Positions 53,585 through 61,326 of a stretch of DNA of 64,000 nt are shown piece after piece. How positions within the stretch are numbered: the stretch's first letter is position 1; every line of letters starts with the position of its first letter. The DNA comes from Saccharomonospora piscinae (GTDB lineage: Bacteria > Actinomycetota > Actinomycetes > Mycobacteriales > Pseudonocardiaceae), in contig NZ_VCEK01000003.1 in NCBI RefSeq assembly GCF_005862235.1, positions 390,480 to 454,479 of the forward strand, read 5' to 3'. The notes below the pieces were generated by a model. The model saw nothing but the letters and a program-made list of their open reading frames with translations. It was not told the origin of the DNA and ran no database searches. The translations under genes were made by a program, and so were the position numbers.

Positions 53585-54800
53585 CGGCGCGCAGCCAGCG
53601 CTGCGCCACCGCCACGCGCTGTGCGGTGCGCTGGGCCCAGCCGGGTTGCTGGGTGCGGAAGGGCCCGGTGGCCAGTCCCAGCACCGCGGCGGCCACCCTC
53701 GGGCGCAGGTGTCGCGGGTCGAACCGGCGCTCGAGGTGGCGCAGCACGTCGCCGGTCCAGGCGCGGGCGCCCGCACCGTCGGCCACGGCGAGGTGCGCCA
53801 GCAGCGTGGCCCAGTCGTCGATCCGCTCGCCGGGGCCGGCCGTGTCGACGTCGAGGAGTCCCGTCACCGCCCCGTGCCGCAGCAGGAGCTGGTTCTCGTA
53901 GAAGTCGCCGTGGACGGCCACGACCGGGTGGTCACCGGCGTCGGCGTTCGCGACGGCGTCAGCGAGGCGGTTCATCCGCGCACGACCGGCGTCGTCGGTC
54001 GCGGTGGTGAGCGCCAGCACCGTCGCGGAGTGCCGGGCCCTGTCTCGATGGCTCGGGCGCGAGGGAAGCGAAGTCAGTTCCGGAGGCATCCGGTCGAGCA
54101 GGGACTCCAGCGCGGCGGGTTCGGGCAGCCGGTCACCGTGCCGCAGCGCCGCCCTGCCCGGCACGCCCGCGAGCGCGGGCATGAGCGCGAGCCCGTCGTC
54201 GGTGGCGGCCAGCAGCCGGGGTACCGGCAGCGAGTCCGCGAGCAACTCGTGTCGCCGTCGCAGTCCGGGCAACGCGGCGCGCGGGACCACCTTGGCGAAA
54301 AAGTCGTCGGCTCCCACGGTGATCGCCAGCACGGCCCGGCGGGCAGGGCGGTACGAGCGCAGCCGCACCGTGATCGGCTCGGTGGTCGCGATCCCGGCAT
54401 CGCGCAGCAGCGCCCGGAGTCGGCCGCAGTCGAGGACGTGCGCCAGCGCGGGCAGCGCCGGGTCGTGCGGCCACCGCCAGAGCCCGACCTCGATCGCGGC
54501 ACCACCCACCTCTCCCGCCACCACGGCGGCGCCGTCCGGTATCCGGGAACCGGTGGCGGCCACCAGCGTCTCCCGCGCGATGCCGCGGCCCGTGCGCTCG
54601 ACCTCGACGGCATAGCGCACCAGCACCGCCCCGGACGGGCGCACGGTGACGGCCGTCGGCCGTACGGTCCGCACCGTGGTCGAGCGCGCGGGGCCCGCGG
54701 CGGCGAGCACGGCGTCCACCAGGTCGTGGGCGGGGTCACCGAGCAGGACGTCGAGCCGGCAGCGGACCGCGGCCGTGGACGTATCGGAGGGCACGGTCAT
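53580..54800 (-). CDS. Aminoglycoside phosphotransferase (APH)-fold protein
   Basis: Predicted 406 aa. The C-terminal lobe has the APH catalytic loop VVAVHGDFYENQLLL and metal site GLLDVDTAGPGERIDDWATLLAHLA; the N-lobe has FFAKVVPR, a likely ATP-binding lysine. It is an eukaryotic-kinase-like phosphotransferase for a small molecule; resistance is only one possibility. ATG 54800; the third GATGAG palindrome lies 45 bases upstream, so it is a likely member of the adjacent two-component regulon. Confidence 0.85.
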   Translation of the reverse strand: MTVPSDTSTAAVRCRLDVLLGDPAHDLVDAVLAAAGPARSTTVRTVRPTAVTVRPSGAVLVRYAVEVERTGRGIARETLVAATGSRIPDGAAVVAGEVGGAAIEVGLWRWPHDPALPALAHVLDCGRLRALLRDAGIATTEPITVRLRSYRPARRAVLAITVGADDFFAKVVPRAALPGLRRRHELLADSLPVPRLLAATDDGLALMPALAGVPGRAALRHGDRLPEPAALESLLDRMPPELTSLPSRPSHRDRARHSATVLALTTATDDAGRARMNRLADAVANADAGDHPVVAVHGDFYENQLLLRHGAVTGLLDVDTAGPGERIDDWATLLAHLAVADGAGARAWTGDVLRHLERRFDPRHLRPRVAAAVLGLATGPFRTQQPGWAQRTAQRVAVAQRWLRAG

Positions 54801-54844
54801 GCGGCCCAGCGTGGGCGCCGACCGTGGCCGCAGGATGAGGGGTC

Positions 54845-54862
54845 GATGAGGAAGCTCTCATC
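54845..54862. promoter_or_regulatory. GATGAG-N6-CTCATC palindrome, site 3
   Basis: GATGAG-GAAGCT-CTCATC, extended to TCGATGAG...CTCATCGA. It lies 45 bases before the APH-fold gene and 10 bases after the 35-aa membrane-protein gene. On the minus strand an extra CTCATC occurs 11 bases further on, an OmpR-like direct-repeat spacing. Confidence 0.75.
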
Positions 54863-54871
54863 GACCGCAGT

Positions 54872-54979
54872 TCACCCGAGTGCTGCCAGCACGATCACGA
54901 GCAGCAGGGTGAACGCGGTGGCGAACACCGTGATCCAGGCTTGCTGGGTGGGGTTGAGCCCGGGAGCGTGGCGCTGCAT
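54872..54979 (-). CDS. 35-residue small membrane protein
   Basis: A 36-codon frame encodes MQRHAPGLNPTQQAWITVFA and then a hydrophobic stretch rich in Leu, Val and Ala ending in ALG. One transmembrane helix is predicted at about residues 14-34. AAGGA lies about 12 bases upstream of the ATG. The frame has strong GC bias at third positions and lies directly upstream of the APH-fold gene, with site 3 between them. Function unknown; a small regulator of a membrane protein is conceivable. Confidence 0.6.
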   Translation of the reverse strand: MQRHAPGLNPTQQAWITVFATAFTLLLVIVLAALG

Positions 54980-55040
54980 GGCGAATCCCGTCCTTCGTGA
55001 GACCTCGACATCCGGACCAGCGTGTTGATCTTGGAAATCG

Positions 55041-55745
55041 TTACGGCTTCGCGAACACGGATTCGTCGACCGTGGTCCCCGTCGCCGTGGAGGCGAGCCG
55101 GAAGACCAGCTCGTCCTCGCTGACGCCGTGTCGTGCGGCCAGCTCGGTCATGATCCGGTCGGACGTCTCGATCAACGGCAGGAGGTCGAGCCGCCAGGTT
55201 CCCCGTTCGCGGGCGAAGCTCAGTGCGGTGCCCTTGCCGCCCTCGTCCTCGGCCGCCGCCACCGCTCGGTCGCCGGACACGGTGATCTCGCCGAGAGTCA
55301 GGGTCTCGACCTGTGCCTTGTCGATCAGGCCCCGCTCGACGGCCACCGCGAAGAGCCCCGGTCCGTCCATCGCTTCGAGCTGCTCGGTCGCGAGGTGGTG
55401 CCGCACCAGCGCGATGTTGAGCCGGTCGATCAGCGAACGCCGGCCGATCTCGCCGGGACCGCCGGTGGCCGCGAGGGTCGCCAGCTCGCCGTAGTGCCGG
55501 ATCGTCGTCGAGGTGACCAGCCGGGCCGCCGCCTCGCCGTCGGTGTCACGCAGCGTTGTCAGGTAGCGGTCGAAACTCTCGCGCACGGCGGCGTCGTCCT
55601 CCGGCGCCGCCGCGCTCGCGACCGCCTGCGACTCCGGCGTGGACTGGGGCGCTCCCTGGACCGGCGCCGGTTCTGAGCCGCAGGACACCGCCGCGAACAG
55701 CGGTAACGTCGCGAACAGGGTGGCCAGGATCGATCGTGCGGACAT
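55041..55745 (-). CDS. Putative lipoprotein of unknown function
   Basis: Predicted 234 aa. A lipoprotein signal peptide (ARSILATLFATLPLFAAVSC; lipid-modified Cys at residue 22) precedes a Pro/Ser-rich linker and a folded domain (VRESFDRYLTTLRDTDGEAAARLV, later GTWRLDLLPLI) that looks like a SnoaL/NTF2-like fold. Extracytoplasmic. ATG 55745 chosen since the signal peptide begins there. Neighbouring genes are also small membrane or exported proteins. Confidence 0.8.
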   Translation of the reverse strand: MSARSILATLFATLPLFAAVSCGSEPAPVQGAPQSTPESQAVASAAAPEDDAAVRESFDRYLTTLRDTDGEAAARLVTSTTIRHYGELATLAATGGPGEIGRRSLIDRLNIALVRHHLATEQLEAMDGPGLFAVAVERGLIDKAQVETLTLGEITVSGDRAVAAAEDEGGKGTALSFARERGTWRLDLLPLIETSDRIMTELAARHGVSEDELVFRLASTATGTTVDESVFAKP

Positions 55746-55822
55746 CGCGCTCCCTCGGTGCGGTGGGACCACGGTGGGACCCGCCACACCGCGGTGCTAC
55801 GCCACAGAGCGTAACCGCGATG

Positions 55823-56077
55823 TCACAGAGGTTCATCTCGTCGCTGCCGGGCCGTGTAGAACAGCACGGCCGTTCCGGCGCCGACCATCAGCGCGAACGC
55901 CGTGCCGCCCACCACGAGGGCCTGCACGACGTCGTCCGAACTCGAGGTGGGCGCGCTCTCCGGAGGGCGTTCCGTCTCGGACGGGCTCGCCGAGGCGGTA
56001 TGAACCGCGCCCACCAGCAAGGTGATCAGCAACGCCACCGTCGATGCGAACGACGCCTGCCGGACGAAGCGGTTCAT
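55823..56077 (-). CDS. Small membrane protein
   Basis: Predicted 84 aa. A signal-peptide-like helix (ASFASTVALLITLLVGAVHTASA) is followed by a polar Ser/Glu/Pro segment and a second hydrophobic helix (VVQALVVGGTAFALMVGAGTAVLFY), then a short basic tail RQRRDEPL. Likely a type I membrane protein with a short outside loop. No family recognised. Confidence 0.7.
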   Translation of the reverse strand: MNRFVRQASFASTVALLITLLVGAVHTASASPSETERPPESAPTSSSDDVVQALVVGGTAFALMVGAGTAVLFYTARQRRDEPL

Positions 56078-56160
56078 CGCGCACTCCCCTCGTGATCGAG
56101 ATTTCCCTCACCCACGCCAACGTTCGGCGTACGAGGCAGAGTTGCCCGAAACGGCGAGAA

Positions 56161-56451
56161 TCACACGCCCGATACCGTGGCGTCGATCTCTCCGGCGAGT
56201 GACACGTCCTTGCCGGTGATCCCCCCGTGGGAATGCGTCGTCAGCCGGAAAGTCACTGTGCGCCAACGGATGTCGATGTCCGGATGGTGGTTCGCGGCCT
56301 CGGCGAGCTCGGCCACGCGGTCCACCGCGCGGATCGCGTCGGGAAAGCTCGGCAGCGTCACACTGCGTTCGATCGCCTCGTCGACCCGGTGCCAGCCGGT
56401 CAGCTCTCGCAGGGCCTCGTCGATGTCTCGATCAGTCAGCAACTCCGTCAT
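56161..56451 (-). CDS. Pterin-4a-carbinolamine dehydratase
   Basis: Predicted 96 aa. The family signature [29 protein letters not shown] (about residues 50-78) holds the catalytic His-His and third His; [21 protein letters not shown] is the helix-strand start. It dehydrates 4a-hydroxytetrahydrobiopterin, recycling pterin after aromatic hydroxylases, though stand-alone copies often have no obvious partner. Divergent from the thiamine operon; no hydroxylase is in the window. Confidence 0.92.
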   Translation of the reverse strand: MTELLTDRDIDEALRELTGWHRVDEAIERSVTLPSFPDAIRAVDRVAELAEAANHHPDIDIRWRTVTFRLTTHSHGGITGKDVSLAGEIDATVSGV

Positions 56452-56489
56452 GGGCCCATCCTGGTACGCCGCCAGGTACGCTGCACGCT

Positions 56490-56586
56490 GCCACGGGAGT
56501 CCGGCGCGCCGGGCTGAGAGGTGGGTTCGCGGCCCACGACCGTTCGCACCTGAATCGGATCATGCCGACGCAGGAAGGGCACCGGA
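56490..56586 (+). promoter_or_regulatory. TPP riboswitch (thi box)
   Basis: Conserved elements in order: CGGGAGTCCGG (P1/P2 side), GGGCTGAGAGG (56511-56521), a variable GTGGGTTCGCGGCCCAC hairpin, then CACCTGAATCGGATCATGCC (56547-56566) and GACGCAGGAAGGG closing the fold. It lies 30 bases before the lipoprotein gene of an ABC importer and predicts shut-off by thiamine diphosphate. Confidence 0.93.
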
Positions 56587-56617
56587 CCTCCCACGTCGGC
56601 AGCGGCGAGGAGGCGGA

Positions 56618-57691
56618 ATGGGCCAGAGGACGGGCCAGAGGTCGAGGTCGGCGCGGACGGTGGTCGCGCTGCTGGCGGTGGCCGCCCTCACGGCGGGCTG
56701 CACGGTGATCGGAGCCGAGGACGAGGCGGAGCAGGGGCCCGTGACGGTCACCCTCGTCACGCACCAGTCGTGGTCCGTCCCGCCGGAGGTGCTGGACGCC
56801 TTCGAGCGGCGCGCCGGTCTGCGGGTCGAGGTCCGCAAGGAGGGCGACGCGGGCGAGTTGACCAACAAACTCGTGCTGACCAAGGACAACCCCATCGCCG
56901 ACGTGGCCTTCGGCATCGACTCCACGTTCGCCTCCCGCGCACTCGACGAGGACGTGTTCGAGCCGTACACCTCACCGGAGGCCGACCGGGGGCCGCAGCG
57001 GTACGCGGTCGATCCGCGACAGCGGTTGTCGGCGGTGGACGTGGGCGACGTGTGCGTCAACATCGACACCGAGTGGTTCGCCGCGAACGACGTGCCCGAG
57101 CCCACCGGCCTCGCCGATCTGACCGAGCCGGAGTACGAGGACCTCTTCGTGGTGCCCAGCCCGGCGACGTCCTCGCCCGGGCTGGCGTTCCTGCTGGCCA
57201 CGGTGGCGGAGTACGGCGAGGACGGCTGGCTCGACTACTGGCGCGACCTGGCGGACAACGGCGTGAAGACCGTCAGCGGCTGGACCGAGGCGTACACGCA
57301 GGACTTCTCGGGCTCCTCGGGCCAGGGTGAGCGGCCGATCGTGCTGTCCTACGCCTCGTCGCCCGCGGCGGAGATCGGGCAGGACGGCACGCCCCGCACG
57401 ACGGCGTTGCTCGACAGTTGCTACCGGCAGGTCGAGTACGCCGGGGTGCTGGCTGGCACGGAGCACTCCGCCGAGGCGGGCAGGGTCATCGACTTCCTGC
57501 TCTCGCACGAGTTCCAGTCGACGGTCGCGGAGTCGATGTACGTCTACCCGGCCCGGGAGGGCGTGGCCCTGCCCGAGAGCTGGGAACGGGCCGCGCCGCT
57601 GCCCCGCGAGACCCTGTCGCTGCCCGGCGAGCAGGTGAGAGAGCACCGCGAGCGCTGGATCGCCGAATGGCGCGAGCTGCTCGAAGGCTAG
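56618..57691 (+). CDS. thiB: Thiamine ABC transporter, substrate-binding lipoprotein
   Basis: Predicted 357 aa. Lipoprotein signal ending ALTAGC (Cys near residue 28). The mature part is a periplasmic-type binding protein related to ThiB/iron-binding SBP: VTLVTHQSWSVPPEVLDAFERRAGL, EGDAGELTNKLVLTKDNPIADVAFGIDSTF, and FVVPSPATSSPGLAFLLATV. The upstream TPP riboswitch makes thiamine the likely ligand rather than iron. GAGGAGG precedes ATG 56618. First gene of a thiBPQ operon. Confidence 0.92.
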   Translation: MGQRTGQRSRSARTVVALLAVAALTAGCTVIGAEDEAEQGPVTVTLVTHQSWSVPPEVLDAFERRAGLRVEVRKEGDAGELTNKLVLTKDNPIADVAFGIDSTFASRALDEDVFEPYTSPEADRGPQRYAVDPRQRLSAVDVGDVCVNIDTEWFAANDVPEPTGLADLTEPEYEDLFVVPSPATSSPGLAFLLATVAEYGEDGWLDYWRDLADNGVKTVSGWTEAYTQDFSGSSGQGERPIVLSYASSPAAEIGQDGTPRTTALLDSCYRQVEYAGVLAGTEHSAEAGRVIDFLLSHEFQSTVAESMYVYPAREGVALPESWERAAPLPRETLSLPGEQVREHRERWIAEWRELLEG

Positions 57692-57714
57692 ATTCGCGCG
57701 GTGGCCACGGCCGC

Positions 57715-59337
57715 GTGACCGCGCGCCCGGGGTGGGGCCGGACGTCGGCGGCCGGTGCGCTCGGCGTGCTGCCGGTCGCGTTCCTCGGGGTCTTCTTCGC
57801 GTGGCCGGTCGTCGCGATCCTGCGACTCGGCTTCGCGGACGGCGGGGTCGCCGACACCCTCGCCGCGCCGTCGACGTGGCGGCTCGCGGCGTTCACGGTG
57901 GCGCAGGCACTGGCCGCGACGGTGGTGGCGGTGCTGGCCGGGTTCCCGCTCGCGTACCTGCTGGCCAGGGTGCGGCTGCCGGGGATCGCGGTCGTGCGGA
58001 CGCTGGTGCTGGTGCCGTTCGTGCTGCCGACCGTGGTGGTCGGGCTGGCGTTTCGCGCGTTGTGGCCGGACGGCGGGGTGTTCGGCATCGTCGCGGCCAA
58101 CGCCTTCTTCAACGTCGCCGTGGTGGCGCGCACGGTGGGCGGGTTGTGGTCGCAGCTCGACCGAAGGGCCGAGGACGCCGCGCGGTCGCTGGGCGCGTCG
58201 CGCCGGCGCGCCTTCCGGACCGTGACGCTGCCCGCGCTGCTGCCCGCCGTCTCGTCCGCCGCCGCCGTGGTCTTCCTGTTCTGTGCCACCAGCTTCGGCG
58301 TGGTGCTCATGCTGGGTGGCAACCGCTACCGGACGCTGGAGACCGAGATCTACCTGCGCACGGTGAACCTGCTCGATCTCTCCGGCGCCGCCGCGCTGTC
58401 TCTGGTGCAGCTCGCGGCCGTGATCGCGGCGCTCGCGGTCGGGGCGGTGGCGCGCCGCCGCCGCGAGAGCGCGGCCGGGCTGCGCACCGCGCGGCACTCC
58501 GCGCGCAGGCCCGAAGGCGGCGAGTGGGCCGTCGTGGCCGTCGCGGGAGTGGTGCTGTGCCTGCTGCTCACGCCGATCGTCGCGCTGCTCGTGCGCTCGG
58601 TCTCGGGCCGCGACGGCTTCACGTGGGACGGCTATCGCGCGCTGTCCGGCTCGGGGGAGGACGGCGCGCTCACCGTCACCGGCTGGGACGCGGCGCTGAA
58701 CTCGCTGCGGACCGCGTCGGACGCCACGATGCTGGCCCTGATCGTGGGCGTGCTGGCCGCCGTGACCGTGGTGGTGACGCGCCGCTCGCCCCGGCGCGGC
58801 GCCCGCGTGGCCGGGGAGATCACCGACGCGGCGTTGATGCTTCCGCTGGGCGTGTCGGCCGTGACCGTCGGCTTCGGTTACCTGGTCACCCTCGGCGAAC
58901 TGCCGTGGGACCTGCGAACCTCGCCGCTGCTGGTGCCGTTCGCGCAGGCATTGGTGATCATCCCCCTGGTGGTGCGGCTGGTGCTGCCGGTGCTGCGCTC
59001 GGTGGACGAGCGGCTGCGCCAGGCCGCGGCCACGCTCGGGGCTGGGCCCGCCCGGGTCTGGCGAGAGGTGGATCTGCCGCTGGTGGCGCGCTCGCTCGTC
59101 GCGGCGGCGGCGTTCGGCTACGTCGTAGCGCTCGGTGAGTTCGGCGCGACCAGTTTCCTCGCCCGGCCCGACGCGCCCACCCTGCCCGTCGCGGTGGCCG
59201 ATCTCGTCAGCAGGCCCGGCGAGCTGAACCAGCTGATGGCCTACGCCGGTTGCGTGCTGTTGATGGTGGTGACCGCACTCGTGGCGGCACTGATCGAGAG
59301 TGTGCGTGCCCCGCACGCGCGGCTGGGAGAGTTCTGA
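57715..59337 (+). CDS. thiP: Thiamine ABC transporter, permease
   Basis: Predicted 540 aa fused permease with about 12 transmembrane helices and two EAA-loop motifs, EDAARSLGASRRRAFRTVTLP and LRQAAATLGAGPARVWREVDLP, the double-domain layout of ThiP/FbpB. GTG 57715, with 23 bases between it and the thiB stop. Its stop overlaps the ATPase start (TGATG). The first 10 residues are Arg/Gly-rich without clear ribosome site, so the exact start is uncertain. Confidence 0.9.
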   Translation: MTARPGWGRTSAAGALGVLPVAFLGVFFAWPVVAILRLGFADGGVADTLAAPSTWRLAAFTVAQALAATVVAVLAGFPLAYLLARVRLPGIAVVRTLVLVPFVLPTVVVGLAFRALWPDGGVFGIVAANAFFNVAVVARTVGGLWSQLDRRAEDAARSLGASRRRAFRTVTLPALLPAVSSAAAVVFLFCATSFGVVLMLGGNRYRTLETEIYLRTVNLLDLSGAAALSLVQLAAVIAALAVGAVARRRRESAAGLRTARHSARRPEGGEWAVVAVAGVVLCLLLTPIVALLVRSVSGRDGFTWDGYRALSGSGEDGALTVTGWDAALNSLRTASDATMLALIVGVLAAVTVVVTRRSPRRGARVAGEITDAALMLPLGVSAVTVGFGYLVTLGELPWDLRTSPLLVPFAQALVIIPLVVRLVLPVLRSVDERLRQAAATLGAGPARVWREVDLPLVARSLVAAAAFGYVVALGEFGATSFLARPDAPTLPVAVADLVSRPGELNQLMAYAGCVLLMVVTALVAALIESVRAPHARLGEF

Positions 59338-60386
59338 TGCTGACAGTCGCCGACCTCACCGTCCGCTACGGCGACGTCGTGGCGGTCCGGGACGCTCACC
59401 TGGAGATCGCCGACGGCGAGGTGCTGGCCCTGCTCGGCCCGTCGGGCTCGGGCAAGTCGACGTTGCTGCGGGCCATCGCGGGGCTGGAACGGGCCGCCTC
59501 CGGTGAGGTGCGCTGGGACGGCGACGACCTCGGGGACGTGCCGGTCCACCGGCGCAACTTCGGGCTGGTGTTCCAGGACGGTCAACTGTTCCCGCACCGG
59601 GACGTGGCAGGCAACATCGCGTTCGGCCTGCGGATGCGGGGCAGCGGGGCGCGGGACCGTGCCGAGCGGGTGACGACGTTGCTCGATCTCGTGGGCCTGG
59701 CCGGATACGGGCGGCGCAGGGTGACCGAACTGTCCGGCGGTGAGGCGCAGCGGGTGGCGCTGGCCAGGGCGCTGGCCCCCCGGCCCCGCCTGCTGCTACT
59801 GGACGAACCGCTGTCCGGGCTGGACGCGGAACTGCGGGAACAGCTCGCCATCGAGGTGACGGAGTTGTTGCGGCGCACCAAGACTACGACGTTGCTGGTG
59901 ACGCACGACCAGGAGGAGGCGTTCACCCTCGCCGACCGGATCGCCGTGCTCGACGGCGGCGTGATCCGCCAGGTCGGCGACGTGCTCGACGTGTGGCGCA
60001 GGCCGGTGGACGAGCGCCTCGCCCGCTTCCTCGGAGTGACCACGGTGGTGCCCGGACAGGCATCGGGAGGCCGGGTGCGGTGCGCGCTCGGCGAGGTGAG
60101 CCTGCCGTGGGCCCGCGACGGCGAGGTCCTGCTCGGGCTGCGTCCCGGTGCGGTGCGCGCCGTCGACCTCGACCGGGTCGCCGGGGGCGACGGCGCGCTG
60201 GAGGCCGAGGTGCTGACCCGCGTCCACCGCCGCGATCACGTGCGGCTGTCGGTGCGGCCCGACGGTGCCGCGCCTGCCGGGATCACCGAGGTCTCCGCCG
60301 TGGCCGCGATGACCAGCCGGGTCGTGCCGGGTGACCGAGTGGCGCTGTCCCTCGACGCGGACGGCATCGCCACCGTCGGGTCGTGA
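59337..60386 (+). CDS. thiQ: Thiamine ABC transporter, ATP-binding protein
   Basis: Predicted 349 aa. Walker A LLGPSGSGKSTLLRAI, Q-loop FGLVFQDGQLFPH, signature VTELSGGEAQRVALARAL, Walker B RLLLLDEPLSGLD and H-loop LLVTHDQEEAFTLAD. A C-terminal beta domain of about 110 residues (TOBE-like) extends it beyond E. coli ThiQ (232 aa). Start ATG 59337 overlaps the permease stop by one base. Last gene of the riboswitch operon; converges with the ABC permease at 60400. Confidence 0.92.
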   Translation: MLTVADLTVRYGDVVAVRDAHLEIADGEVLALLGPSGSGKSTLLRAIAGLERAASGEVRWDGDDLGDVPVHRRNFGLVFQDGQLFPHRDVAGNIAFGLRMRGSGARDRAERVTTLLDLVGLAGYGRRRVTELSGGEAQRVALARALAPRPRLLLLDEPLSGLDAELREQLAIEVTELLRRTKTTTLLVTHDQEEAFTLADRIAVLDGGVIRQVGDVLDVWRRPVDERLARFLGVTTVVPGQASGGRVRCALGEVSLPWARDGEVLLGLRPGAVRAVDLDRVAGGDGALEAEVLTRVHRRDHVRLSVRPDGAAPAGITEVSAVAAMTSRVVPGDRVALSLDADGIATVGS

Positions 60387-60399
60387 GAGGCGTGCCGGT

Positions 60400-61326
60400 T
60401 CAGCCGTCCCGGGTGAGGATGCGGGCCGTCGCGAGCGAGGTCGCGATCACCGCGTAGCAGGCCGCCCGCAGCACACCCTCACCGAGCCCGTCGAGCGGGA
60501 GTGGATCACGCAGCACGTCCACCAGCGCGGTCCACGAGGTGTTGAGCAGCAGCGGGTGCAGCCAGCTCAGCGCGTCCAGCGCGCTGAGCACCGAGAACAG
60601 CACCAAGCCGCCCAGCACCGACACCAGTACGATCATCGGGTGCTCGGTGGTCGTGGAGATCGCCAGCGCCACCGCGCCCACCGCCCACAGCTGCACGGCC
60701 ACCCACACCGTCGTGAGCAGTACCCGGCCCAGCGCCTCCGGCAGTGACAGCGTGGTGCCCGAGAGCGTGAACAGGGAGTCGGTGCCGTTCAGCAACAACC
60801 CCGTCAGCACACCCGTGAGCGCCATGGTCAGCGTGGCCACCAGTGCGAACGCGGCGACGCCGACGGCCTTGACCAGTAGCACCCTGCCCCGCGCGACCGG
60901 TGCGAGCAGCCAGCCCCGCAGCGTGCCGTGGGTCTGCTCGCCCGCGACCGCGTCGGCGCCCGCCATCGCGGTGGCCAGCGGCAGCATCAGGCTCAGCGAC
61001 ACCATGAGAGCCGCGACGGGCAGGACGAGCGCGTTGCCCGCCGCCGACGTGAGCAGTGCGTCGCCGTTGCCGCCACCGGTGCCGCCGTCCGGGGGACCGC
61101 CAGGGCCGTCGATTACGGTCAGCGCGATGCCGATGATCACCGGGATCATGCCGAGCAGGCCCAGCACCACCAGTGTCCGGGGCCTGCGAAAGATCAGGGA
61201 CAGTTCCGAGCGCAACAGCCTGCCCAGCGGGGCACGCTCGCGCGTGGTGGTCGGGAAGGTCCACAGTGTCCGCGTGGTGGTGTCGTGCCCCGCCCTGGAT
61301 GTGTCGGCGGCGTCCGTGCCGTTCAC
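60400..61326 (-). CDS. ABC-2 type transporter permease
   Basis: Predicted 308 aa with a cytosolic N-terminus and six hydrophobic segments (RTLVVLGLLGMIPVIIGIAL, ALVLPVAALMVSLSLMLPLA, AVGVAAFALVATLTMALTGV and three more), plus GEQTHGTLRGWLLAPVARGRVLLVK, the typical ABC-2 cytosolic motif. It pairs with the ATPase encoded just before it; the GTG start overlaps that stop (GTGA). An exporter of unknown substrate. Confidence 0.88.
   Translation of the reverse strand: MNGTDAADTSRAGHDTTTRTLWTFPTTTRERAPLGRLLRSELSLIFRRPRTLVVLGLLGMIPVIIGIALTVIDGPGGPPDGGTGGGNGDALLTSAAGNALVLPVAALMVSLSLMLPLATAMAGADAVAGEQTHGTLRGWLLAPVARGRVLLVKAVGVAAFALVATLTMALTGVLTGLLLNGTDSLFTLSGTTLSLPEALGRVLLTTVWVAVQLWAVGAVALAISTTTEHPMIVLVSVLGGLVLFSVLSALDALSWLHPLLLNTSWTALVDVLRDPLPLDGLGEGVLRAACYAVIATSLATARILTRDG

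Noticed and set aside
53486-53776. Extended N-terminus of the Asp/Ser/Pro-repeat protein
   Set aside because: The extension is antisense to nothing but lies over the end of the APH-fold gene in another frame and hides the signal peptide; GGAAAGGA supports the start at 53485.
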